This document shows, in pieces, positions 28,688-37,515 of a stretch of DNA of 64,000 bases. This stretch comes from Propionibacteriaceae bacterium. GTDB taxonomy: Bacteria > Actinomycetota > Actinomycetes > Propionibacteriales > Propionibacteriaceae. A program made the position numbers and the translations under genes. Numbering within the stretch: position 1 is the stretch's first letter; every line of letters begins with the position of its first letter. The DNA is taken from positions 1 through 64,000 of the forward strand of contig JAISCA010000019.1 of NCBI GenBank assembly GCA_031265875.1. Reading direction: 5' to 3'. Below the pieces are notes generated by a model that was not told where the DNA came from, did no database searches, and was given only the letters and a program-made list of their open reading frames with translations.

Positions 28688-29485
28688 ATGGCCTCGGACA
28701 ACCCTCTGGTGCGCGAGGTGCGCTTGTTCTTGACGGCGGTCATGTTCTACACCCGCCTGCCCTGCCCCCGTTGGGTGGGCTATTCCCCGGAGCAGCTGAA
28801 CCGCTCGACGCGCCACTTTCCGGCCATGGGGTGGATCGTCGGCGCGGTGGTGGTGGCGACGCTGGGCTTGGCCCAGCTAGTCCTGCCCACGACGGTGGCG
28901 GTGGTGCTGGCCCTGGCGGCGGGCGTGTTGTTGACCGGCGCCTTCCATGAGGACGGCTTCGCCGACCTCTGCGACGGCTTCGGCGGTGGCAGCGGCCCGC
29001 AACGGACCCTCGACATCATGAAGGACTCCCGGGTCGGGGCCTACGCCGCCATCGGTCTGGTGCTGCTGTTCAGCCTCAAGATCACGACCCTGACCGCTCT
29101 GGCCGGCGCCGGTCTGGTCCAGGCGGCGGCGGCCATCGGCTTGGCTCAGGTGGTCAGCCGCTGGTGCGTGGTGACGATCATCTTCCGCGACGTCTACGCC
29201 CGGGACGATCTGACCAGCAAGGTCAAGCCGATCGGGCGCAGCGTCTCGTGGGGCGGCTTGGCGGCGGCGACCTTGTGGGCGCTGCCCATCGTCGGCTCGC
29301 TGGCCTGGTGGCGGCCCTGGTGGCTGTTGGCCCTGCCAGCGGCCTGGTTGGTCCGACTGGTCTTGGCGGCCTGGTTCCGTAAGCGGTTGGGCGGCTACAC
29401 CGGCGACTGCTTGGGGGCCGCCCAACAGATCATCGAAGCGGTCATCCTGCTGGTCGTGCTGGGCTGTGTGGGCTTAGCTGTCTGA
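28688..29485 (+). CDS. cobS: Adenosylcobinamide-GDP ribazoletransferase
   Basis: FYTRLPCPRWVGYSPEQLNRSTRHFPAMGWIVGA; GAFHEDGFADLCDGFGGG; start uncertain within longer ORF 28214-29485. Confidence 0.9.
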   Translation: MASDNPLVREVRLFLTAVMFYTRLPCPRWVGYSPEQLNRSTRHFPAMGWIVGAVVVATLGLAQLVLPTTVAVVLALAAGVLLTGAFHEDGFADLCDGFGGGSGPQRTLDIMKDSRVGAYAAIGLVLLFSLKITTLTALAGAGLVQAAAAIGLAQVVSRWCVVTIIFRDVYARDDLTSKVKPIGRSVSWGGLAAATLWALPIVGSLAWWRPWWLLALPAAWLVRLVLAAWFRKRLGGYTGDCLGAAQQIIEAVILLVVLGCVGLAV

Positions 29486-29547
29486 GGGCCGGCCGGTCGG
29501 CGGGTGACGGTCGTGGCCTGGCCGTCGGCTCCAGCGGGCCGTCGTTC

Positions 29548-30474
29548 TCAAGTAGGGCGTCGACGTAAGACCAGCAGCCTGACCCGGACCTCCAAGTCGG
29601 CCGCCGGGGCCGGGCCAGCCGACCCGTGGAAAGCGTTCGGTCCCATCGCCACCAAGTCGGCCACTTGGGCGGGTGTGGCCGCCACGTCGTAGGCCAACCG
29701 GCTGGAGTCGACCAGCTCAAGGTCGGCGGGCAGGCCTTCCAGCAGCCGGGCCAGCTTGTCCGGCCGCAAGCCGATCAGAGCGAGGCGGTGACGTAGATCG
29801 GCCAAGTGGTCCGGCTCGGGCAGGCCCAGCAGCAGGGCGCCGCCGGGGACCAGCAGGCTGGCGAACTGAGGCAGGTGGCGGGGCGCGAAGAGACAGATCA
29901 GGCCGTCGAACTGGGCCGGGCGCCAGGGCAGGGGCCGCCAGGTGTCGGCCACCAGCACGGCCAGTCTCCGATCGCGCCGGGCCGCTCGTCGGGCCGCCGC
30001 CGGGGAGATGTCCCAGGCCAAGCCGATGGCTGGGCCCCCTTGGGCTTGGAGACAACGTTGGAGATAGAAGCCGGTGCCGACCCCGGCCTCGGCCAGCACG
30101 AGCTGGCCGGTGGCCCCGGCTGGGCCCAAGGCTGACCCGGCAGCGGCTCCGGCCTGCTCCGGCCGCTCGGAGGTGGCCTGGGCCAGCCGTTCGGCCACGG
30201 CTTGGGCCAAGCGGTCGTAGGCTCCGCTAGCCAAGAAACGGTCCCGCGCCCGCACCATGTCCGGGCTGTCGGCGTGGGCGGGGGCGGCCCGGCCCAGCAG
30301 ATTGAGGTAGCCGGCGCGGGCGGCGTCGAAGCTGTGACCGTTGGCGCAACCGGCTCGCTGGACGGTCTGATCCGTCTCAGGCCGGTCGATCCGCTGGCCG
30401 GCGCTCGACCACAGATCCAAAGCTGACCGGCAGACCGGACAGAGCAGGCGGCCGGCCGCCAGGGCCAGGCTCAC
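29548..30474 (-). CDS. rlmA: 23S rRNA (guanine) methyltransferase RlmA-like
   Basis: LLCPVCRSALD ... CANGHSFDAARAGYLNLL zinc-binding N-terminus; VRARDRFLASGAYDRLA; SAM-binding EAGVGTGFYL. Confidence 0.85.
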   Translation of the reverse strand: MSLALAAGRLLCPVCRSALDLWSSAGQRIDRPETDQTVQRAGCANGHSFDAARAGYLNLLGRAAPAHADSPDMVRARDRFLASGAYDRLAQAVAERLAQATSERPEQAGAAAGSALGPAGATGQLVLAEAGVGTGFYLQRCLQAQGGPAIGLAWDISPAAARRAARRDRRLAVLVADTWRPLPWRPAQFDGLICLFAPRHLPQFASLLVPGGALLLGLPEPDHLADLRHRLALIGLRPDKLARLLEGLPADLELVDSSRLAYDVAATPAQVADLVAMGPNAFHGSAGPAPAADLEVRVRLLVLRRRPT

Positions 30475-30603
30475 CGGGGCCGCCCCAGGAGGAGGGCCGG
30501 CGCGGGCCTGGTCGGCGCCGGGATCGGTCCCATGGGCGTCTCCGTCCGCTGCGCCGGGCTGACGCCCGCTCCAGTCCGATTTGAGCTGACCCGGTCACTC
30601 TAG

Positions 30604-30765
30604 TGTCCGGCGCCAGAAGTTCGCCGCGGAAGTTGGCGCCATACGGGGCCCCTGGCGGCGTTGGCGAACCGTCCCGATATGGCCCATATCGGGACGCGCC
30701 GCCGCCGGGCCAGCCACCCCGTCTGACGCCCCCTTCAGGTCCCACCGAACTTCAGGCGCCGGACA
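30604..30765. mobile_element. MITE-like non-autonomous element (162 bp) with 19-bp TIRs, bounded by CTAG
   Basis: Left TIR TGTCCGGCGCCAGAAGTTC (30604-30622), right TIR GAACTTCAGGCGCCGGACA (30747-30765), one mismatch; CTAG on each side (30600-30603, 30766-30769); internal 25-nt palindrome GTCCCGATATGGCCCATATCGGGAC (30671-30695). Confidence 0.6.
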
Positions 30766-30925
30766 CTAGTGTTAGGGAAATGTCTGACCCTGCGCTGCGC
30801 CAGGCTTCCCCGGACAGCGCGCTAGAGGCTGGGGCGGGGGAGGGGAGGAGCCGGCTTGGACCAGTCAGCGCGACCCGATTGAGCGTTGGGGCCGGCCGCT
30901 GTCCCAGCTGCGGTACGGTGGCGAG

Positions 30926-31651
30926 GTGAGGATGATCGACTCGACCCCCGGACGCAGCGTGTTGGTGACCGGGGCCAGTCGCGGCATCGGTTGGGCCATC
31001 GCGTCCCGGCTGAATCAGCGCGGCGACCAGGTGGCGGGGCTGTCCCGCGGCGGCGGCGCCCCCGAGGGCGTGCTCGGACTGACGGCCGACCTGTCCGATT
31101 GGGACCAGACCGAGGCCGCTCTGGCCCAAGCCGAGGCCGCCCATGGTCCGATCGAGGTCTTGATCTGTAACGCCGGAGTGACCCGGGACGGCTTGATCGC
31201 CCGGATGAGCGATCAAGCCTGGGACGAGGTCTTGGACGTCGATCTGACCGCCCCCTTCAAATTGGCTCGTCGACTGGCTCGTCCGATGGTCCGTCAGCGC
31301 TTCGGCCGGATCGTCTTCATCTCCTCGGTGGTGGCTCTGCTGGGCTCGGCCGGGCAGGCCAACTACGCCGCCGCCAAGGCCGGTTTGATCGGGCTGGCCC
31401 GTTCTCTGGCCCGCGAGTTGGGCGGGCGGGGCGTCACCGTCAACGTGGTGACGCCTGGTTTCATCACCACCGATATGACGGCGGTGCTGGAGCCGGCCCA
31501 GGTTGAGGCCTACGCCGAGCGAGTGCCGCTGGGCCGCTTGGGTCAGGCCGAGGACGTGGCCGGCGCGGTCGACTTCCTGACCTCGGATCAGGCCGCCTAT
31601 GTCACCGGCGCCGTCTTGCCGGTCGACGGCGGCCTCGGCATGGGGCACTAA
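30926..31651 (+). CDS. fabG: 3-oxoacyl-ACP reductase
   Basis: SVLVTGASRGIGWAIASRL; NAGVTRDGLIARMSDQAWDEVL; YAAAKAGLIGLARSLARE. Confidence 0.93.
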   Translation: MRMIDSTPGRSVLVTGASRGIGWAIASRLNQRGDQVAGLSRGGGAPEGVLGLTADLSDWDQTEAALAQAEAAHGPIEVLICNAGVTRDGLIARMSDQAWDEVLDVDLTAPFKLARRLARPMVRQRFGRIVFISSVVALLGSAGQANYAAAKAGLIGLARSLARELGGRGVTVNVVTPGFITTDMTAVLEPAQVEAYAERVPLGRLGQAEDVAGAVDFLTSDQAAYVTGAVLPVDGGLGMGH

Positions 31652-31758
31652 TGCCCGGCGTTTCCCTGGCACGGCACTAGCCTCAGTCAGTCGCACCGGT
31701 CCCGCTGGGGGACAGCGGCGGCCGCCGGCCGCCGATCTGACAGGACGAAGGAGATTCA

Positions 31759-32529
31759 ATGGGCATCTTGCAGGGCAAGCGCGTCTTGGTGACCGGTCTG
31801 ACCATGGCCAGTTCGATCGCGTACCAGGTGGCTCGCGTGGCCCAAGCCGAAGGGGCCGAGGTGGTGGTGTCCAACTTCGGCCGGGCCCTCAACTTGACCC
31901 GACGGGTGGTCCAACGGCTCGATCCGGCGCCAGCGGTGATCGAACTCGACGTCACCGATGCCGGCCATCTGGCCCGGCTGGCCGACCAGTTGCGGGAGAG
32001 CTTGGGCGGCTTGGACGGATTGGTCCACTCGGTCGCCTACGCCAATCCGGAACGGGCCTTGGGTGGGAATTTCCTGAGCACCGAGTGGGAGGACGTGGCC
32101 ACCTCTGTGCGCGTCTCGGCCTACTCCTTGGCCGAGTTGGTCCGAGCCTGTCAACCAGTCATTGCGCCTGGTGCGGCGGTGGTCGGGTTGACCTTCGACG
32201 CCAGCGTGTCCTGGCCGGCCTACGACTGGATGGGCGTGTCCAAGGCCGCCCTGGAGTCGGTCTCGCGCTACCTGGCCCGCTACCTCGGCCCCCAGGGCGT
32301 GCGCTGCAACATCGTCTCGGCCGGTCCCATCAACAGCATCGCCAAACAGTCCATTCCAGGCGTCGAGGGGCTGGACCAGCTCTGGAGCGAGCGCGCTCCT
32401 TTGGGCTGGGACCCCGAGGACGCCGAGCCGACCGCGCGCGCGGTGGTGGCCCTGCTGAGCGACTGGTTCCCCAGCACCACCGGTGAGATCGTGCACGTCG
32501 ACGGCGGCTTGCACTCGACCGGGGCCTGA
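31759..32529 (+). CDS. fabI: Enoyl-ACP reductase (InhA/FabI type)
   Basis: GKRVLVTGLTMASSIAYQVARVAQAEGAEVVVSNF; AYDWMGVSKAALESVSRYLARYLG; GPINSIAKQSIPG. Confidence 0.9.
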   Translation: MGILQGKRVLVTGLTMASSIAYQVARVAQAEGAEVVVSNFGRALNLTRRVVQRLDPAPAVIELDVTDAGHLARLADQLRESLGGLDGLVHSVAYANPERALGGNFLSTEWEDVATSVRVSAYSLAELVRACQPVIAPGAAVVGLTFDASVSWPAYDWMGVSKAALESVSRYLARYLGPQGVRCNIVSAGPINSIAKQSIPGVEGLDQLWSERAPLGWDPEDAEPTARAVVALLSDWFPSTTGEIVHVDGGLHSTGA

Positions 32530-32560
32530 GCCGTTCAGTCCGGCCGGTAGATTGGCCATC

Positions 32561-33376
32561 ATGAGCACCGTCATCGATGTGGTGGATGTGACCGTCCGGC
32601 GGGGCCAGTCGCTCCTGCTGGACCGGGTCGACTGGACCGTCGATGAGGCTGAGCGTTGGGTCGTGATCGGACCCAACGGGGCGGGCAAGACCACCTTGAT
32701 GCGGATCGTGTCGGCCAACCTCTTCCCCACCAGCGGTCGCGTCCGCTTGTTGGGCGAGGAGATGGGCCGGGTCGACGTCTTCGAGCTCCGGCCCCGGATC
32801 GGGGTCTGTTCGACCGCCATGACCGATCAGATCCCGCCTCAGGAACTAGTCGGAGACGTCGTCATGTCGGCCGCCTACGCCATCTTCGGGCGCTGGCGCG
32901 AGGACTATCTGGAGATCGACCGGCGGCGGGCCGAGTCGCTGATGGACGCGCTCAGAGTCGACCAGCTGTCCCAACGTCGCTTCGGCGCCCTGTCCGAGGG
33001 CGAACGCAAACGGGTCCAGATCGCCCGCGCCCTCATGACCGACCCCGAACTGTTGATCTTGGACGAGCCCACCGCCGGCCTCGACCTGGCCGGTCGGGAA
33101 CTGCTCTTGGAGACCTTGACCGACGTGGCCTTGGATCCCCGCTCGCCGGCCTCGATCCTGGTCACCCACCACGTCGAGGAGATTCCGGTCGGCGTCACCC
33201 ACGCCTTGTTGTTGAAGCAGGGCCGCGTGGTGGCGGCCGGTCCGATCGGGCGGGTCCTGACCGCCGAGCTGATGAGCTGGACCTTCGATCTGCCCCTGGA
33301 GCTGGGACAGCGCCACGGCCGCTGGTGGGCTCAGGCGGCGACTCCGCTTGGGCCAGGCCTGGGCGCGGCCGGCTGA
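32561..33376 (+). CDS. Stand-alone ABC transporter ATP-binding protein
   Basis: GPNGAGKTTLMRIVSANLFPTSG; LSEGERKRVQIARALMTDPELLILDEPTAGLD; no adjacent permease. Confidence 0.88.
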   Translation: MSTVIDVVDVTVRRGQSLLLDRVDWTVDEAERWVVIGPNGAGKTTLMRIVSANLFPTSGRVRLLGEEMGRVDVFELRPRIGVCSTAMTDQIPPQELVGDVVMSAAYAIFGRWREDYLEIDRRRAESLMDALRVDQLSQRRFGALSEGERKRVQIARALMTDPELLILDEPTAGLDLAGRELLLETLTDVALDPRSPASILVTHHVEEIPVGVTHALLLKQGRVVAAGPIGRVLTAELMSWTFDLPLELGQRHGRWWAQAATPLGPGLGAAG

Positions 33377-33490
33377 GCCCGATCGGTCGAACGGTGGCCG
33401 CCGTCCGTCGGCCCAGACCGGTCTGAGGGAGGTCGTCTTAGAACGATCGGGCGGCAGAGCCGTTCGGGGACGATTGAGAGGAGAGCCGGC

Positions 33491-34366
33491 ATGGTGGACG
33501 CGACCGGGGGCCAGGTGGTGGAGCTGACTAGCCGACAGGATCCGCGTCTGGCCCATTATCGCGATCTCCGTGAGGCCAGCCTGCGCCGAGGCTCGACCGA
33601 CGGCCAAGCCTGTTTCATCGCCGAGGGGCCGTTGGTGGTGCGCCGGGCCGTGGCGGCCGGCTACGAGCCGATCTCCTTCCTGCTGACGCCGGTCTGGGTG
33701 GAACGACTGGCCGACGTCTGGTCCGCCACCGCCGCCCCGGTCTACCGGGGCGATCCGGAGCTGATCGAGAGCCTGACCGGTTTCCACGTCCATCGCGGCG
33801 CCTTGGCCGCTCTGCGGCGGCGGGAACCGGCCAGTTTGGACGACCTCTTGGCGCTGGACCGTTTGGTGGTGGTGCAGGACTTGGTCGATCACGCCAATCT
33901 GGGGGCCATCATGCGCTGCGCCGCCGGTCTGGGCTGGGACGGTCTGGTGCTGTCGGCCGGGGCGGTGGACCCGCTCTATCGGCGGGCCGTCAAGACTTCG
34001 ATGGGAGCGGTTTTCATCCTGCCCTGGGCCCGGGCGGCGAGCGGTCTCGACCTGCCGGCCCGGCTGCGTCGAGCCGGTTTCCGGCTGACCGCCTTGTCTC
34101 CCCGGCCAGACGCCATCGACCTGGCCCAGTGGGCGGCCCAGTCCAGCGGCGAGCGGCTGGCCCTGTTACTGGGGTCGGAGGGGCCCGGGCTCAGCCCCGA
34201 CTGGTTGGCGGCGGCCGATCAGGTGGTCCGTATCCCGATGTGGCGGGGGCTCGACTCCCTCAACGTGGCGACGGCGGCCGCCATCGCCTGTTACGCGCTG
34301 GGGCCGTCCGGAGCGCCCTCCGGCCGGAAAGGCCGCTTGGGCGAGATCGGCCAATCGGGCGGATAG
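33491..34366 (+). CDS. TrmH/SpoU-family RNA 2'-O-methyltransferase
   Basis: [66 protein letters not shown]. Confidence 0.93.
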   Translation: MVDATGGQVVELTSRQDPRLAHYRDLREASLRRGSTDGQACFIAEGPLVVRRAVAAGYEPISFLLTPVWVERLADVWSATAAPVYRGDPELIESLTGFHVHRGALAALRRREPASLDDLLALDRLVVVQDLVDHANLGAIMRCAAGLGWDGLVLSAGAVDPLYRRAVKTSMGAVFILPWARAASGLDLPARLRRAGFRLTALSPRPDAIDLAQWAAQSSGERLALLLGSEGPGLSPDWLAAADQVVRIPMWRGLDSLNVATAAAIACYALGPSGAPSGRKGRLGEIGQSGG

Positions 34367-34932
34367 CGGTAGGCCGTCTCCAGGTGGCTGGCCTGAAGCC
34401 GGCCGCGCACCCGCGAGCTGAGCCGGTCGCCGAAGACGGTGCCGCTCAGGTGATCGGTCTCGTGCTGCAGACAGCGCGCCAGCAAGCCGGTGCCGACGAT
34501 CTCGAGGGGCTGGCCGTTGTGGTCGGAACCACGGCAGATAGCGTGATCGGGCCGGGCCAGGGGGGCGTAGGCGCCGGGCAGCGACAGACAGCCCTCTTCC
34601 TCGCTGACTAGGTGACGGTTCCGGCCGCTGGGCAATTCCACCACTGGATTGCAAACCGCCCCGATCAGGACCCGACCGTCGGCGTCGGGGCAACGGAAGA
34701 TGAAGAAGGAACGGTCGTCGTCGACCTGGGTCGAGGCCAGCCCGACTCCATCGGCCGCCAGCATGGTGGCGAACATGTCGCGCAGGAGGGTTTGGAACTC
34801 GGCGTCGAAGACCTCGACCGGACGGGTCGGCCGGTGCAAGACGGCCTCGCCCCAGCGCGTGATGCGGAGCGGTCGGCCGCCTTGGAGCAGGCTGTCCAAG
34901 CTGGTGGCGGCGGTCGCGGTCGGTTCTGGCAC
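34291..34932 (-). CDS. def: Peptide deformylase
   Basis: [27 protein letters not shown] motifs; 76-bp convergent overlap with TrmH-family CDS. Confidence 0.92.
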   Translation of the reverse strand: MPEPTATAATSLDSLLQGGRPLRITRWGEAVLHRPTRPVEVFDAEFQTLLRDMFATMLAADGVGLASTQVDDDRSFFIFRCPDADGRVLIGAVCNPVVELPSGRNRHLVSEEEGCLSLPGAYAPLARPDHAICRGSDHNGQPLEIVGTGLLARCLQHETDHLSGTVFGDRLSSRVRGRLQASHLETAYRYPPDWPISPKRPFRPEGAPDGPSA

Positions 34933-35000
34933 CCGGTCAGGTTATCCGATTCATCGGCGCGGCGCTTGCTCGGCCAGGCGGCCGGCTCCAGGCTGTCAGA

Positions 35001-35915
35001 GTGAGCGATGTCCGCCTGGCCGACCTGCTGCCCGCCTACCTGGAACACCTGGCCGACCGTCACGTCTCGCCCGCCACCCGGCGGGCTTACGGTGGCGACC
35101 TGGCCCAGCTGATCGACTTCCTGGCCAGCCGGGGCCTGACCCGGTTGGATCAGGTCGGCCTGCGGGAATTGCGAGCCTGGCTGGCCGAAGGTTTGTCGGG
35201 CGGGCTCAGCCGTGCCACCAGTCAACGCCGGCTGGCCGCTCTGCGCGGCTTCTGGGCCTGGGCCGTCAAGACCGGCCGAGCCGAGACCGATCCCAGCGCC
35301 GGTCTGCGTTCGGTCAAGGTCCGCCGAGACCTGCCTGTCAGCTTGAGCCAAGCCGAGGCCCGCCAGTTGATGGACGCTCTGGCCGGTCGTCTGCGCGACG
35401 AGGGCACGGCTTTGGCGACGCGCGACCTAGCCATCTTGGAAGTCCTCTACGCCAGCGGCGTCCGGGTCAGTGAGCTGTCTGGCTTGGACCTCGACTCGCT
35501 GGACCGGGCTCGCGGACTGGCCCGGGTCCTGGGCAAGGGCGACAAGGAACGGTCGGTCCCATTGGGCGAACCGGCCTGGCGGGCCGTCGAGCGTTGGTTG
35601 GAGCGGCGCTGGGAACTGAGCTCGGATCGCTCTGGCCGAGCTCTCTTCTTGGGCGTCAGAGGCGGGGCTCGGATCGACCCCAGAGTGGTGCGACGATTGG
35701 TCCATCACAGCCTGGGCTTGGTCGCGGGCGCGCCCGATCTCGGTCCGCACGGCCTGCGCCACGCCATGGCCACCCACTTATTGGAGGGCGGGGCCGATCT
35801 CAGGACTGTCCAAGAGGCGCTGGGCCACGCCTCCGTCGCCACCACCCAGTTGTACACCCACGTCACCTCGGAGCGTCTGCGGGCCGTTTTCGAACAGGCC
35901 CACCCGCGCGCTTGA
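35001..35915 (+). CDS. xerC: Tyrosine recombinase XerC/XerD family
   Basis: [76 protein letters not shown]. Confidence 0.93.
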   Translation: MSDVRLADLLPAYLEHLADRHVSPATRRAYGGDLAQLIDFLASRGLTRLDQVGLRELRAWLAEGLSGGLSRATSQRRLAALRGFWAWAVKTGRAETDPSAGLRSVKVRRDLPVSLSQAEARQLMDALAGRLRDEGTALATRDLAILEVLYASGVRVSELSGLDLDSLDRARGLARVLGKGDKERSVPLGEPAWRAVERWLERRWELSSDRSGRALFLGVRGGARIDPRVVRRLVHHSLGLVAGAPDLGPHGLRHAMATHLLEGGADLRTVQEALGHASVATTQLYTHVTSERLRAVFEQAHPRA

Positions 35916-36038
35916 TCCCGGCGCGCTGGAGTCGATTCTTCGGCCGTCCGGCGCGCCAGGCCTGGCCGGCGCGGGGCCGCTCGTGTTACCGCCTGGCGGA
36001 GCGCGGGGCGGCGCCCACGGATGGTTCCAGCTGGCGGT

Positions 36039-36965
36039 TCAGGGCAGCGACTCGGCCGGGTCGCTCAGACGGCCGTCGATCCAAACTTGGAAGTGGAGAT
36101 GGCAGCCGGTCGACAGACCGGTGCTGCCGACCAGACCGACGACCTGGCCCGCCGCCACCGACTGGCCCAGCTCGACCTGGAAGGCCTGGGCGTGGTTGTA
36201 CCCCGTCACCATTGGGCGACCCTCGATCAGGCCGTGATCGATCAAGAGGCGGTTGCCGTAAGCCGGATCGAAGCCGACCTCGATGACCTGGCCAGCTTGG
36301 GCGGCCGCTATCGGGGCGCCGCAAGAGGCCGCCAGGTCGAGCCCGTCGTGCAGCTTCCAGACCTTCAAGATGGGGTGCAGGCGCAGCCCGAAGGGCGAAC
36401 TGACCCGGCCGTCCAGCGGCGGGAGCAGGCTGGCTCGGCCCAGCCGTTGGCGGGTGGCTTGACGCTGGCGCAGGTCTTCGGCGGCGGCGGCCGGGATCAG
36501 CCGGACCCGACGGCGGGGCAGCAGGCTGAGCGGGTCCAGGTAGGTCTGGTCTTGGCGCAGCCCCCAGTGCAGGCAGGCCTGAGCGGCGCAGCCCAGATGT
36601 CCGGGGGACAGCCAACCGATGATGTCGCCGGCCGAGACCGCTTGGCCGGTCTGGACCAGTGGGACCAGCGGCTCGTAGGTGGTCGAGCGATCGCCGTGGT
36701 CCAGGCTGACCAAGCCGCGGCCGGCCACCTGGCCGGCGAAATGGACCCGGCCGGACAGGGCCGCCAGCACCGGCTCGCCCTCGACCCCAGCCAGATCGAC
36801 GCCGCGGTGGCCGGCTCCCCAGGGCTGCTCCGGCGGGTCGAAACGACGGCTGACGGCCCCGGCCAACGGAGCCAGAGCCGTCTCGGCCGGCTCGCTGTGG
36901 GCGACGCCGGGGGCGGCCCAGAGCAGGGCTAGGGCCAAGACGGCGGCCAGACTGATTCTTCTCAC
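36039..36965 (-). CDS. Secreted peptidoglycan peptidase with two M23 (LytM) domains
   Basis: Signal peptide VRRISLAAVLALALLWAAPGVAHS; domain 1 GHRGVDLAG ... ACLHWGLR; domain 2 LHDGLDLAA ... HLHFQVWIDG; start chosen at GTG 36965. Confidence 0.85.
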   Translation of the reverse strand: MRRISLAAVLALALLWAAPGVAHSEPAETALAPLAGAVSRRFDPPEQPWGAGHRGVDLAGVEGEPVLAALSGRVHFAGQVAGRGLVSLDHGDRSTTYEPLVPLVQTGQAVSAGDIIGWLSPGHLGCAAQACLHWGLRQDQTYLDPLSLLPRRRVRLIPAAAAEDLRQRQATRQRLGRASLLPPLDGRVSSPFGLRLHPILKVWKLHDGLDLAASCGAPIAAAQAGQVIEVGFDPAYGNRLLIDHGLIEGRPMVTGYNHAQAFQVELGQSVAAGQVVGLVGSTGLSTGCHLHFQVWIDGRLSDPAESLP

Positions 36966-37193
36966 AGTTTTGACTATGTCCGCCCCGGCCCGCCGCCGCT
37001 GGCCGGGGACGGAACTGGGGATGGATCGGCCCTCTTCACGGCGCCTGTGGACGGTCGACCGGTCCCGCCCGGGGCGGGACCGGGGTTGGGCCGAGGCCGG
37101 TCGGCCGGTCGGCTGGCCGGACCGCTGACCGGGTCCGGCTCCGGGCGCCTGAGCCTGGGAGAGCCAATTCAAAGTACGGCGCGAGGGCCCAGT

Positions 37194-37219
37194 AAGGCGG
37201 TATATTATGTGACCGCCTT
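37194..37219. promoter_or_regulatory. 8-bp perfect inverted repeat, possible operator
   Basis: AAGGCGGT-N10-ACCGCCTT in an AT-rich divergent intergenic region. Confidence 0.4.
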
Positions 37220-37247
37220 CGTACATTATGTTGTATTAGAATAATCG

Positions 37248-37276
37248 TTGACAGGGGGATCGAAGGCGATTAAATT
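37248..37276 (+). promoter_or_regulatory. Sigma70-type promoter TTGACA-N17-TAAATT
   Basis: Consensus -35 at 37248-37253, 17-nt spacer, -10-like TAAATT at 37271-37276, in the most AT-rich intergenic region of the core part of the window. Confidence 0.65.
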
Positions 37277-37370
37277 GCCCTCCAATCTCGTTCAATGAAG
37301 ACGAGAGCCGGTCTATTCTCTGCTTTTTCTTGACCTTTCCGTGTCCTCTGACTCAAACGAGGGGGATCAC

Positions 37371-37472
37371 ATGTTCGTCGATCCGATCAGCGAGTGGACT
37401 GAGTTCGCAGCCGCCCTCGACCGATGGGGCGGTTGGGCCGAAGGCTGGACCATCGAGCACAGCTGCTCCTAG
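37371..37472 (+). CDS. Unannotated 33-aa small peptide MFVDPISEWTEFAAALDRWGGWAEGWTIEHSCS
   Basis: ATG with SD GAGGGGGA 5' of start; TAG stop at 37470-37472 followed at once by GGAGG; lies between the promoter and the GlpA-like gene. Confidence 0.5.
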   Translation: MFVDPISEWTEFAAALDRWGGWAEGWTIEHSCS

Positions 37473-37515
37473 GAGGGCTGACTCAGATGGTTGATTCCAG
37501 GGGGGAGGCGGCGAA

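Noticed and set aside
36966-37226. N-terminal extension of the M23 ORF up to 37226
   Set aside because: The signal peptide starts at the GTG at 36965; the upstream part is basic and low-complexity and runs into the AT-rich divergent promoter region.
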